Source of the DNA: Streptomyces sp. DvalAA-43
GTDB taxonomy: Bacteria > Actinomycetota > Actinomycetes > Streptomycetales > Streptomycetaceae
DNA: 64,000 nucleotides
Direction of reading: 5' to 3'
Assembly (NCBI RefSeq): GCF_900091725.1
Contig: NZ_FMBW01000012.1
Coordinates: 150,099-214,098, forward strand
Part shown: positions 24,029-31,988 of the stretch, in pieces
Numbering within the stretch: the first letter of the stretch is position 1
Layout: the number at the start of each line of letters is the position of its first letter
Position numbers and translations under genes: made by a program
The notes under the pieces: model-generated
The model's input: only the letters and a program-made list of their open reading frames with translations
Told to the model about the DNA's origin: nothing
Database searches by the model: none

Positions 24029-25144
24029 TCAGAGGACGCGGCGGGCGGCGAGGATGTCCCAGTCCTTGATCGGGGTGATCCGGACCGGTTTTGATGTGCG
24101 TGGCGCCTCGATCACGAGGCCCTCGCCCATGTACATGCCGACGTGTTCGGGGCGGGCAGCGGTGCCGCGGCTGAAGATCAGGTCACCGGGCTGGAGCTGG
24201 CTGGGCGAGACCGCCTTGCCATCTTTGACCTGCGTGTACGTGGTGCGGGTGAGCGTGATGTCGGCGTGCGCGTACGCCTGTTGCATCAGCGAGCTGCAGT
24301 CGCAGCGGCGCATCGGGTCGGGTCCGTGCGAGTCGGTGCAGGATCCGCCCCACTGGTAGAGCGTGCCGAGCTGGTACATCGCCCACTCGATGGCCTTGCG
24401 TGCCTTCGGGGCAGCGTTCTTGGGGATCTTGTATCCCTTTGGGATGCTTCCCTCGGGGATGCGGCCGAAGCCGGAGCCGTCCTTGTCCGGAGCGCAGCCG
24501 GTGCTATCGGTCTGCTTGCTTTGATCCTCTGTGTCCTTGTCGGCGCCGGGGAAGGTCTTGGCAATGGCCGCCTGGAGTGCGGTGGCCAGGGATTCCCACG
24601 TCGCGTACGCATCCGGCCAGCCGGACTTCTGGACGGCCTGCGCGGCCTGGGTGACGGTCATCTGCTGCCAGCCGTTCACCTTGAGCAGTGCCTTGTAGAA
24701 CTGTTCGCTCGCGTGGACCGGGTCGTGGATCTGCTGGGCGGTGCCCCAGCCCTGTGAAGGACGCTGCTGGAACAGGCCGAGGCTGTCCCGGTCGCCGTAG
24801 TTGAGGTTGCGCAACCGGGACTCCTGCATCGCCGTGGCGAGCGCGATGACCTGCCCCTTCCTGGGGACGTCGAGGCTGCGGCCGGTGGCCACGATCGTCT
24901 GGGCATTGGGGACCTGCTCGGCGGGCAGGTCCAGGCCCTCGATGTGAGCGTTCTTGCCGGACGCACCGTCGAGGATCTTGGCGACCTGCTGGGCGACGTC
25001 GTCGGCGTCGATGTCGGTCAGGCAGTTGTTGACCGACACGCTGTTCTGCACGGCGTTGGCGGAAACGGCCAGCATCATGCCGGTGCCGGCGAGCAGGAGC
25101 GGGGAGAGGAAGACGACGCCGATGCCGGCGGCGATCGCCTTCAA
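24029..25144 (-). CDS. Bifunctional transglycosylase-like and NlpC/P60 hydrolase
   Basis: A 371-residue cell-wall enzyme. One N-terminal signal-anchor (GVVFLSPLLLAGTGMMLAV) is followed by a goose-lysozyme-like region with QVIALATAMQESRLRNLNY and DRDSLGLFQQRPSQGWGTA. An NlpC/P60 peptidase then has catalytic Cys283 in CDCSSLMQ, His334 in PEHVGMYMG and a third residue in the following VIEAPR region. It is a VirB1-type enzyme that would open peptidoglycan for the conjugation channel. The start is TTG at 25144, because a TGA precedes it in frame. It is probably the first gene of the T4SS operon; 140 bases without a gene follow its stop. Confidence 0.88.
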   Translation of the reverse strand: MKAIAAGIGVVFLSPLLLAGTGMMLAVSANAVQNSVSVNNCLTDIDADDVAQQVAKILDGASGKNAHIEGLDLPAEQVPNAQTIVATGRSLDVPRKGQVIALATAMQESRLRNLNYGDRDSLGLFQQRPSQGWGTAQQIHDPVHASEQFYKALLKVNGWQQMTVTQAAQAVQKSGWPDAYATWESLATALQAAIAKTFPGADKDTEDQSKQTDSTGCAPDKDGSGFGRIPEGSIPKGYKIPKNAAPKARKAIEWAMYQLGTLYQWGGSCTDSHGPDPMRRCDCSSLMQQAYAHADITLTRTTYTQVKDGKAVSPSQLQPGDLIFSRGTAARPEHVGMYMGEGLVIEAPRTSKPVRITPIKDWDILAARRVL

Positions 25145-25632
25145 TCCGTGTGGCCCGATCGCCGGTCACGGCATGTGGGCAGGGGCGGGTAGCGACATGT
25201 CATGCAGGTGTCCTTGGGGTGCGTGATCCGGTGTGCCGCGTGTGCATGGCGTGGTGGAAGGGACGCGGCGACCGGGGTGGGCGATCAGGGAATGGCCGAC
25301 ACAGGCGAGTTGCCGCTCGCTGAGCTGGACCCGCAGACGGGCCAGATGTGTCGGGGGCAGGAGAACAACGGCCAGACGTGGTGTGCGCCGGGCGGTTCAA
25401 AAACAGTAGGCCCGGATCGGCGGTTGACCAAAAAGTCGACGTGAGGTGCCGGAATCCGGCCCCTCGCCAGGGCACTTCTTGGTCGTCGGCGAATTCGCCC
25501 CTACAGTTTTGGAACTCCTCTCGCCTCCCCGCTCTCGGGCCCTGGGCTTCTGTATGCCCAGATCCGGCCCTCGGGGACACGCCTGCGAGACGGATGCACC
25601 CTCCGTCCCTCCACCCGAATCGGGGTTCCTCT
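25145..25632. other. Divergent intergenic region between T4SS operon and methyltransferase
   Basis: This 488-base gap separates the minus-strand T4SS operon from the plus-strand methyltransferase and should hold both promoters. A degenerate copy of the palindromic element lies at 25398-25440 on the minus strand. A frame at 25202-25444 on the plus strand could encode about 80 residues but shows no ribosome site or recognisable composition and is not called. No RNA or terminator was identified. Confidence 0.5.
25398..25440 (-). promoter_or_regulatory. Degenerate operator/promoter element, copy 3
   Basis: Read on the minus strand this shows TTGGTCAACCGCCGATC then CGGGCCTACTGTTTTTG. Compared with TTGGCCAAACCGGCGAT and CCGGACTCTTTATG of the copy at 29214, the right half and the distal CCGG-A-CT-TTT-T pattern agree, while the left palindrome arm is lost. 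It lies about 255 bases upstream of the TTG at 25144. The match is partial and could be chance. Confidence 0.4.
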
Positions 25633-26388
25633 TTGCCTTTTTCCCTGCACCAGGGCGACGCCCTCAGCGTCCTCACCAGCCTGCCGGACGACTGCGTCGA
25701 CTCCGTCATCACCGACCCCCCGTACAACTCGGGCGGGCGGACCGCGAAGGAAAGGACCAGCCGCTCGGCAAAGGCGAAGTACACCTCCGCCGATGCCAAG
25801 CACGCCTTGCCGGACTTCACCGGCGAGAACATGGACCAGCGGTCGTACGGGTTCTGGCTGACGCAGATCATGACCGAAGCACACCGCCTCACCAAGACGG
25901 GCGGAACCGCGCTCCTGTTCACCGACTGGCGGCAGCTGCCCACCACGACGGACGCGATCCAGGCCGCCGGGTGGCTGTGGCGCGGAGTGCTGGCCTGGCA
26001 CAAGCCACAGGCCAGGCCGCAGAAGGGCCGGTTCACCCAGAACTGCGAATTCATCGTCTGGGCCTCGAAGGGAGCGATCGACGGCTCCCGGAACCCCGTC
26101 TACCTGCCCGGCCTCTACAGCGCCTCGCAGCCCTCGGGGGCGAAGCGTCAGCACATCACCCAGAAGCCCGTCGAGGTCATGCGCGAACTGGTCAAGATCG
26201 CACCCGAGGCCGGCACAGTCCTCGACTTCTGTGCCGGCTCCGGTTCCACGGGCGTCGCTGCCCTGCTCGAAGGCCGCGACTTCATCGGCGTGGAGAAGAC
26301 CGAAGACTACGCGTCCATCGCGGCCGAACGGCTCACGGAGACGATCCGCGAAACGCTGACCCAGGACGACGTGGGTCTCACCGCCTGA
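25633..26388 (+). CDS. Orphan beta-class DNA adenine/cytosine-N4 methyltransferase
   Basis: A 251-residue SAM-dependent DNA methyltransferase. DPPY at 28-31 (SVITDPPYNSGG) precedes the SAM-binding FCAGSG at 199-204 (LDFCAGSGSTGVAALLEGRD), so the domain order is beta class. TQKPVEVMRELVKIA is the usual pre-motif-I stretch. The target recognition region lies between. It starts at TTG 25633 with only GGGG upstream; the frame before it is not coding-like. No restriction endonuclease is adjacent, so it is probably a solitary enzyme that protects the element from host restriction after transfer or marks its DNA. Confidence 0.88.
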   Translation: MPFSLHQGDALSVLTSLPDDCVDSVITDPPYNSGGRTAKERTSRSAKAKYTSADAKHALPDFTGENMDQRSYGFWLTQIMTEAHRLTKTGGTALLFTDWRQLPTTTDAIQAAGWLWRGVLAWHKPQARPQKGRFTQNCEFIVWASKGAIDGSRNPVYLPGLYSASQPSGAKRQHITQKPVEVMRELVKIAPEAGTVLDFCAGSGSTGVAALLEGRDFIGVEKTEDYASIAAERLTETIRETLTQDDVGLTA

Positions 26389-26539
26389 CGCCGCAACGGC
26401 ATCTCTGCAGCGGCAACCAGCGCCAGTTCCCGGTCAACGGCTGCGCCTCGAAACGCCTCGTCCATGGCCCAATGGGCGGTCTGCCCGATATCGCTTTCAC
26501 TGTCCCCGTTTCCACGCCCTCCAGGAGACCACTCTCAAC

Positions 26540-27196
26540 ATGACTGAACCCGTAGAACCCCCGGCCGACGGGTTGGAGCCGGTCCGTATCCCAGATCTGC
26601 AGTTGGAAGGGATTGAGGCCAGCGTCCGGCGGCTGATGGAGCAGTCGGCGCAGCAGTCGCAGCAGCTCGACCATCTCGCCTCCGCGCCGGCCCCCACCGG
26701 CCCCTCACCGTTCGCGGCGTTCGGTATGCCGGGGCTCGGCGGTCCGCCCCCGGCTGCCCCGCCAGAACCACGGTCCATCATGGAGCTGGACGGGGAGGAA
26801 CGCGAGGACGAACTCGACGCCCTGTCCGACTGGGTCGACGACTTTCTGCTGCCCGTTTACGGGTCGGAAGTCACTACGGCGACGCCCTGGTGCCTGCAGT
26901 GGCAGGAGCACGACGACGTCGTCGCTTGGCTTCACGCCCTGTGGCTCGCGTACCAGCAGCACAAGGATCCCGAGGCCGGGCTGAGCGGCCTGTTCGTGTG
27001 GCACCGGGATTTCCTCACGCACGCGATTGCTGCGATCCGTGCGCCAGGAGGGCCGCTGTCGGCGTGCATGACCGCCCCGGAGCGACCGGCACACCGGATC
27101 CTGCCCGGCCCGCCGCCCTCGGCCCGGTCGGGGAAGGGGACGGCGACCGAAGCGGAACAGGACGGGCCCGGCGAGCCTGAGATGCCGACGTCGTGA
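26540..27196 (+). CDS. DUF4913 domain protein
   Basis: A 218-residue protein with ATG at 26540 behind AGGAG. The N-terminus is a short helical/disordered stretch (QLEGIEASVRRLMEQSAQQ). Residues about 100-165 hold the DUF4913 core with LSDWVDDFLLPVYG, PWCLQWQEHDDVVAWLHALW and FLTHAIAAIRAPGGP. The tail is disordered. DUF4913 is common on actinobacterial plasmids. The stop overlaps the next start (GTGA), so it is coupled to the RelE-like gene and may be its antitoxin or accessory protein. Confidence 0.82.
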   Translation: MTEPVEPPADGLEPVRIPDLQLEGIEASVRRLMEQSAQQSQQLDHLASAPAPTGPSPFAAFGMPGLGGPPPAAPPEPRSIMELDGEEREDELDALSDWVDDFLLPVYGSEVTTATPWCLQWQEHDDVVAWLHALWLAYQQHKDPEAGLSGLFVWHRDFLTHAIAAIRAPGGPLSACMTAPERPAHRILPGPPPSARSGKGTATEAEQDGPGEPEMPTS

Positions 27197-27678
27197 ACGG
27201 CGGGCAGCAGCGGCCCGCTTTTGGCCTGAGCTTCGATCCCCGTGCCCTGACCGATCTCCTCCAGGCCCCCAGCGACATCCGGGACCTGACCCTCACCTAC
27301 CTGCAGGAAGTCGTGAACGCTCGGCGCTTCGGGCTCCGGCTCACCGGTGACCTGGAGGGCTACCGCAAATTGTTCGTGGATTCCCGGCGGGAGTGGCGCG
27401 TCGTCTACGGCTTGCGCACGGCGCCGGAATCATCCGCGCACCAGCGGGAGATCCATGTGGTTGCGGTCCGGCCCCGGGCCGGCAACCAGGTCTATGACGA
27501 GGTCGGACGCCGTCTTGGGATGTCGCGCCGACCGCTGAGTGCCCGCACCCACGCGGCCCGTACCCGCTCCCCTCAGCTCATCACCCGCGGCCCAGTGCCG
27601 AGCCCGGGGCCACCGTCCTCCGCGCTGCCGGGCCAGCCCCGCCCCGCGCAGAACCTTTCGCAACGTCATTCCCGCTGA
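27193..27678 (+). CDS. RelE/ParE-like toxin-fold protein
   Basis: A 161-residue protein starting at GTG 27193. Residues 12-110 resemble RelE/ParE ribonuclease or gyrase-inhibitor folds: FDPRALTDLLQAPSDIRDL, ARRFGLRLTGDLEGYRKLF, DSRREWRVVYGL and REIHVVAVRPRAGNQVYDEV. The basic residues of the RRE-W-VVY strand and the following HVVAV strand fit the active surface. A 50-residue proline-rich tail is unusual. Usual RelE proteins are about 85-100 residues. Coupling to DUF4913 upstream suggests a toxin/antitoxin pair. The toxin fold assignment is by pattern only. Confidence 0.72.
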   Translation: MNGGQQRPAFGLSFDPRALTDLLQAPSDIRDLTLTYLQEVVNARRFGLRLTGDLEGYRKLFVDSRREWRVVYGLRTAPESSAHQREIHVVAVRPRAGNQVYDEVGRRLGMSRRPLSARTHAARTRSPQLITRGPVPSPGPPSSALPGQPRPAQNLSQRHSR

Positions 27679-27697
27679 ACTGCCTGGAGCCCCGCCT

Positions 27698-28396
27698 ATG
27701 CCCTCTGATCCCGCACCGCCAGTCCGGCGTGCGGTCTCCTCCCTCGACCACCGCATCGAGGCTGTCACCGGTCATGACACCGACACTCTGTGGGCCCATC
27801 GAGACTGAGGCATCCTCGATGACCCACTTGCCAGCCTGGCCGACCAGCACCGCGAGCTGGACCGAGCCGAAAGCGGTGTGACCTTCTACCGAGTCCTCCT
27901 CCACCGCCTGTCCAGCGGAGAGTTTCCCGTCGATGGCGCCCTCTTCGAGCGCATCGACCGCACCGTGGAACAACTGGAGCAGGCCGCCGACGTACGCGAC
28001 GGTGCCGCGCAGCGGGTGATCGCCGCACTGGAGCACATCGAAGCCGCCGCAGCAACGGCGCCGGTCGGCGGGAGAGCCCCGCTGTCGACTGCCGACCAGG
28101 CGACGCTGCTCGCCATCGTCGGCGGAGCCAAGCTCTACCAGCACCTCCTGACCAACCGGATGTCGGTGACCACCGCTTCCGGAACCCGCATCGCCTACGA
28201 GGAGCTGCAGCGCCTGGAAGGCTCCGGTCTGGTCACCCGGGACGCAGACACTCCCGTGCATGCCGGCCAGCCGGTCGCGCTGACCGACGCCGGACGAGCG
28301 GCACGGGCCGCCGCCCGTCGGCTCACCACATCCCAAGCGCCGCCGAGGGCAGGCCGGCCCGGGGCGTGGCCGTCCGCCCCCACACAGCGGCGTTGA
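27698..28396 (+). pseudogene. Helical protein gene with in-frame TGA
   Basis: ATG at 27698 starts MPSDPAPPVRRAVSSLDHRI, then TLWAHRD. TGA at 27806-27808 follows, and the same frame continues without change: GILDDPLASLADQHRELDRA, FYRVLLHRLSSGEFPVDGAL, GAAQRVIAALEHIEAAAATA, then a winged-helix-like segment (NRMSVTTASGTRIAYEELQR, SGLVTRDADTPVHAGQP). TGG to TGA (Trp) is the simplest change. No restart with a ribosome site is clear inside; GTG at 27878 is a candidate for a truncated product of 172 residues. The intact protein would be 232 residues. Confidence 0.68.
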
Positions 28397-28418
28397 CTTC
28401 CCAGCAGAAAGGCCCTTC

Positions 28419-29165
28419 TTGACCTCCACCACATCGACACCCGCCCAGGGGAACTGCGATGAAGTCGACTTCCAACTCGACGAGTTCGACGCCGACGAGG
28501 AGATGAACGTCGCGTTCTACCACCAGATGGCGGTGGACGAGGACTTGCTCGTCCCTTTCGCTGAGCACCACACTGCCGACGGAGCGCACAGCTACTACGT
28601 CCTGTTCGACCGCTCAGCCACCTACGGCCACCCCGGCGACGCCCAATACGTGGCCGTCCACCTGCAACGGGATCGGGAGAAGCGGAGCTTCGATTTCGAG
28701 CACGCTTCGCTGCCGCTGCCCGCGATGGCACAGTCCTGGCTGATCCACCGAGGCTGTCCTCCCGATGCCATCGGCCTCGACCCCGAGCTGGGCCCTCCGC
28801 CGGCGGATGAGGCGACGCGGGCTCTGGGACAGCGCCTCGTGGGTGATGGCGACCACTACGCGATGGGCTACTCCTACACCCAGGACGACCCGGACGACTG
28901 GGTCACCGTCGTGGCCCTGCGCTCCCTGCACGAGCGTGCCCCGTCTCCGTACCGCGTCGTGGTCGAGGAGGTCGACACCGACGCGTGGACCCACACCCTG
29001 CGCGAGGGCGGCTTCGACACCGTCCAAGAAGCCCTCCAGTGGTGCCACGACAGGCTCAGCGGCACGGCCGGCCCTCTCCCTCCGGTGCGGTCATCCTCGG
29101 TGCCGACTCGCCCGCATCTCCCGGCAAATGCGCCTGCTCCACGCCCTCCTGGCCGGTCTCGCTGA
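28419..29165 (+). CDS. Acidic hypothetical protein
   Basis: A 248-residue acidic protein starting at TTG 28419 with AAAGG upstream. It contains DEVDFQLDEFDADEEMNVAF, ADGAHSYYVLFDRSATYGHP, YVAVHLQRDREKRSFDFEHA and DDWVTVVALRSLHERAPSPY. There is no signal peptide or membrane segment and no named family recognised. It ends about 50 bases before the palindromic element at 29214. Function unknown. Confidence 0.72.
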   Translation: MTSTTSTPAQGNCDEVDFQLDEFDADEEMNVAFYHQMAVDEDLLVPFAEHHTADGAHSYYVLFDRSATYGHPGDAQYVAVHLQRDREKRSFDFEHASLPLPAMAQSWLIHRGCPPDAIGLDPELGPPPADEATRALGQRLVGDGDHYAMGYSYTQDDPDDWVTVVALRSLHERAPSPYRVVVEEVDTDAWTHTLREGGFDTVQEALQWCHDRLSGTAGPLPPVRSSSVPTRPHLPANAPAPRPPGRSR

Positions 29166-29213
29166 ACAACACGGCTGAATATCCGGGCGGATTGGGGCGG
29201 CAACATAGCCCAC

Positions 29214-29255
29214 GATCGCCGGTTGGCCAAACCGGCGATTGTCCGGACTCTTTAT
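29214..29255 (+). promoter_or_regulatory. Palindromic operator/promoter element, copy 2
   Basis: Arms GATCGCCGGTT (29214-29224) and AACCGGCGAT (29230-29239) flank GGCCA, followed by TTGTCCGGACTCTTTAT. It is nearly identical over 42 bases to the minus-strand copy at 4827-4868. It stands 72 bases before the ATG of the SH3b gene, in the orientation of that operon. No terminator was identified between 29165 and this element. Confidence 0.7.
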
Positions 29256-29326
29256 GAGGCCGACGGGAAACGTCCCCCCGGCCGCCTCTCACTCATTCCT
29301 CTCTCCTGCACGGAGGTTTCTTCCAC

Positions 29327-29671
29327 ATGCGTTCAACCCGAATTGCCTTGTCCGCAGCGATGCTCGGTGCCCTTGCTCTGCCGGTGCTGTCCGCCACCAC
29401 CGCGAGCGCGGCACCCGTGGCCGCTTCGGCGCTCGCGAGCAGCTGCTCGTCGCTGCCGCCGCTGCCGTACGAGGTGCACACGAAGGCCGTGACCATCAGG
29501 TCCAAGGCCACCACGAAGTCCACCGCGCTCGGCGTGCTCTACCGCGGCCACAAGTTCACCGTGCACAAGAAGAGCGGTAACTGGCTCTACATCACGGACA
29601 AGACGACCGGTGTCAAGGGCTGGGTTTCCGGCACGTACGTCTACCGCGACATCCGCATGTGTCTGGACTGA
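29327..29671 (+). CDS. Secreted SH3b domain protein
   Basis: A 114-residue exported protein. The signal peptide is MRSTRIALSAAMLGALALPV, then LSATTASAA with cleavage near residue 28. The mature part is one bacterial SH3 domain: VTIRSKATTKSTALGVLYRG, HKFTVHKKSGNWLYITDKT and GVKGWVSGTYVYRDI, with a Cys near each end (S-CSSLPP, RMCLD) that could form a disulphide. SH3b domains often bind peptidoglycan cross-bridges. It is the first gene behind the palindromic element. ATG has CGGAGG upstream. Confidence 0.88.
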   Translation: MRSTRIALSAAMLGALALPVLSATTASAAPVAASALASSCSSLPPLPYEVHTKAVTIRSKATTKSTALGVLYRGHKFTVHKKSGNWLYITDKTTGVKGWVSGTYVYRDIRMCLD

Positions 29672-29768
29672 AAGACCCGCAGAGGCCCGCGCATTACCTG
29701 ACTGCTCCGCCGGGACGGCTGCTGATTTGCGCCCCCAGGCGTCACTTTTCCTGAAAAGGAGTTCTCCC

Positions 29769-30245
29769 TTGTCCGACGACATACCCGACGGCAGCGACGA
29801 TGTCGTGGGCGTGCTCACCGAGCGGATCGAAGCCCGCTTCGGAATGGGCCTGGCCCAGCTGAAGGCCGCAGTCGCCGCCGCGCCGGACGCGAACCCCGAT
29901 GCCACCGCTGTCGTCAAGTACCACGGTCTCCTTCTCGACTCTCAGGCTGTGCTTGACCGTGCGGAGGACACCCTTCTTGCCGCGCTGGAAACGCGGCCCA
30001 GCGAGGTCGATGACCCGACGATGCACCTCGCCCAGCGGGTCAATGCGGCCGTATCCGCGCGCGACGGCCGGGCGCTGGTTGTGCGGTGGCTCCTGGACCC
30101 GGACGCTCCGGGGAAGCAGGGCCTTGCCGCAGATCGCCTCGCCCGTCTCAACCGCGGCTCCAGGAAAGGCCCGGCGGTGCAGACCACCGCTCCGCACCTC
30201 CCCGCGACGGCGTCGGTTCCGCGAGCGGGAAGGGCCACCCTGTGA
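29769..30245 (+). CDS. Small helical protein, tandem copy 1
   Basis: A 158-residue protein, TTG at 29769 with AAAAGGAG upstream. It has LTERIEARFGMGLAQLKAAV, VVKYHGLLLDSQAVLDRAED and MHLAQRVNAAVSARDGRALV. The pattern of an N-terminal helix with a short ARFG-like motif, a central helix and a third helix with an A-R-D turn recurs in the next two genes, so these are diverged tandem copies. The tail is disordered. Function unknown. Coupled to the next gene by GTGA. Confidence 0.72.
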   Translation: MSDDIPDGSDDVVGVLTERIEARFGMGLAQLKAAVAAAPDANPDATAVVKYHGLLLDSQAVLDRAEDTLLAALETRPSEVDDPTMHLAQRVNAAVSARDGRALVVRWLLDPDAPGKQGLAADRLARLNRGSRKGPAVQTTAPHLPATASVPRAGRATL

Positions 30246-30688
30246 GCGTCAGCCTCAAGCCCAGCAGCGTGGACGGCCGGCTGCAGGAGGTCTTCGGCGC
30301 TCCGGTCGCCGAGCTGTACGCGAGTGTGACCGGGCCCGATACTTCTGCCGCATTGGCCCGTGCCCTGGAATTGCGTTCCTTCCTCGCGTTGACCGAGGAG
30401 CAGGTCGCCCGCGTCCGGGACCGGGTACACGCCGACATGGCGCCGGACCGGGACATGGGCGAGCTGTCGGCGGACAAGCTCCGGTTCGACTCGCAGTGGC
30501 TGGAAGCGGCGCTCGATGCCCGCGATGGCTACCGCGCCGCGCTCGGCGAGCTGCTGCACACCATGCCCCCGCCCAACCAGCAGCCCCGGCCCGTCCGCCT
30601 CGCGCAGCCGATAGCCGTCGCGTCCCTGCCACCCTCCGCCGTTCCGGCACCCCCACGTGCCGGGATACCCCGGGCCCGCCGACCGTGA
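30242..30688 (+). CDS. Small helical protein, tandem copy 2
   Basis: A 148-residue protein, GTG at 30242 overlapping the previous stop. It shows VDGRLQEVFGAPVAELYASV, ALELRSFLALTEEQVARVRD and FDSQWLEAALDARDGYRAAL, matching copies 1 and 3 in order. Proline-rich tail. Probably paired with its neighbours in one complex, since they stay adjacent and translationally coupled. Function unknown. Confidence 0.72.
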   Translation: MSVSLKPSSVDGRLQEVFGAPVAELYASVTGPDTSAALARALELRSFLALTEEQVARVRDRVHADMAPDRDMGELSADKLRFDSQWLEAALDARDGYRAALGELLHTMPPPNQQPRPVRLAQPIAVASLPPSAVPAPPRAGIPRARRP

Positions 30689-30698
30689 AAGCCCCCGC

Positions 30699-31112
30699 TT
30701 GCCCCTCCTCACCGCCGCCGAGATAGCCGGACGGATCGAGGACCTTTACGGCGCACCGCTCGCCACCCTCGAATCCCACGTTCAGGACCAGCCCCCCGGC
30801 ATGCTCTCGGCCCTCCTCGGCATGCACCACGAACTCGCCTTCGCGGAGCGGAGCATCGCCGTCCACCGCGACCGCCTCGCCCAGCTCGTCCAACCCGGGC
30901 GGCACATCAGTGGACACGAGGTGTCGCACGTACTCGACTGTGCCCGCCGTCTCGCCGATGCGGTCGCCGTCCGCGACACCCAGGCCACGACGGTCACCGC
31001 AGTCCTCCAGAGCCTGGGCCGAGTTTCCCCGCCCGAGCCGGCCCCCGCCACCACCACGCCGGCTGTGCCCGCTCCGCCCGGTCGGCCTGCGAGCGCGACA
31101 CCGGGGCGCTGA
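30699..31112 (+). CDS. Small helical protein, tandem copy 3
   Basis: A 137-residue protein, TTG at 30699, with LLTAAEIAGRIEDLYGAPLA, MHHELAFAERSIAVHRDRLA and VLDCARRLADAVAVRDTQAT. The LYGAPLATL stretch corresponds to VFGAPVAEL in copy 2. The ribosome site is weak (GAAAG), so the exact start is less certain; a frame opens earlier at 30657. Function unknown. Confidence 0.68.
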   Translation: MPLLTAAEIAGRIEDLYGAPLATLESHVQDQPPGMLSALLGMHHELAFAERSIAVHRDRLAQLVQPGRHISGHEVSHVLDCARRLADAVAVRDTQATTVTAVLQSLGRVSPPEPAPATTTPAVPAPPGRPASATPGR

Positions 31113-31139
31113 CCACCCTTCTTCAACCAAGGAGTTCCC

Positions 31140-31988
31140 TTGACCACCACCGGTCTGTCCCCGGACACCGATGCCGACATCGCCCGGGTCACCGAAGCCC
31201 TTGGCATGATCACCCCACGCTGGACCGTACGGATCATCCTGGCGCTGAGCGGACGGCCCCAGCGCTACACGGACCTCGCGGTCAAGCTGCCCTGGCTGCA
31301 GAGCGGACAGCTTCACCCCAAGGTCCGGTCGCTGTGCGACTCCGGCCTGGTCGAACGCGTCGAGCACTCACCGCGGCACGTCACCTACGGTCTCACCGGG
31401 CGCGGCACGGATCTGCTCCCTGTACTGCCGCTGATCGCCGGGTGGGCCGACCGCTTTCTGGAGAAGCCGGACACGCCCACGTCCGCGATCGAGAACATCG
31501 AGGACAGCCTCACCCTGCTCACCCGCCGGCACGCCACAACGATCCTGTGGGTACTCAAATCCCGCCAGGAGACCAGCGCGCGGGCCCTGGCCAGCATCGT
31601 CATACCCGACGGCTACTGGACCAGTATCTATCCGCCGCTGCGGCAGCTCGTCGACGACGGCCTGGTGACGACAGCCGGCGCCGGGCAACCCTACCGGCTG
31701 TCCGAGGCCGGCGACGGTCTCGGAGGCGTCTTCGGAGCCCTGTCCGCGTGGTCTGCCGGTCGGCCGCTCACCCACACGTCCCAGCATCCGGTCTGGGGAC
31801 ACACCGACCACTCCGTGCGTACCGGCCCGCAGACCCAGGCCGCCCCCCACTCCCGGCGCCCCGCCCCCATGACGACCGCACCGGCACGTTCCGCGCACCA
31901 TCCGGCCTGGCAGAACCGCGACCTGTTCTCCCACACCGCCCCGTCCCGTCCCAAGGCCGCGCTCACGGCGGGAGGGCCGGGCCGGTGA
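31140..31988 (+). CDS. Double HxlR-type winged-helix regulator
   Basis: A 282-residue protein with two winged-helix domains of the HxlR type. The first has GMITPRWTVRIILALSGRPQ, LPWLQSGQLHPKVRSLCDSG and LVERVEHSPRHVTYGLTGRG; the second has LLTRRHATTILWVLKSRQET and YPPLRQLVDDGLVTTAGAG. HxlR proteins are usually single-domain dimers, so this is effectively a fused dimer. A 60-residue disordered tail follows. The start is TTG 31140 with AAGGAGTTCCC upstream. Its proximity to the palindromic element makes it one candidate for the controller of that element. Confidence 0.82.
   Translation: MTTTGLSPDTDADIARVTEALGMITPRWTVRIILALSGRPQRYTDLAVKLPWLQSGQLHPKVRSLCDSGLVERVEHSPRHVTYGLTGRGTDLLPVLPLIAGWADRFLEKPDTPTSAIENIEDSLTLLTRRHATTILWVLKSRQETSARALASIVIPDGYWTSIYPPLRQLVDDGLVTTAGAGQPYRLSEAGDGLGGVFGALSAWSAGRPLTHTSQHPVWGHTDHSVRTGPQTQAAPHSRRPAPMTTAPARSAHHPAWQNRDLFSHTAPSRPKAALTAGGPGR

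Noticed and set aside
25202..25444. A small plus-strand frame before the methyltransferase
   Set aside because: No ribosome site and it covers the probable T4SS promoter element.
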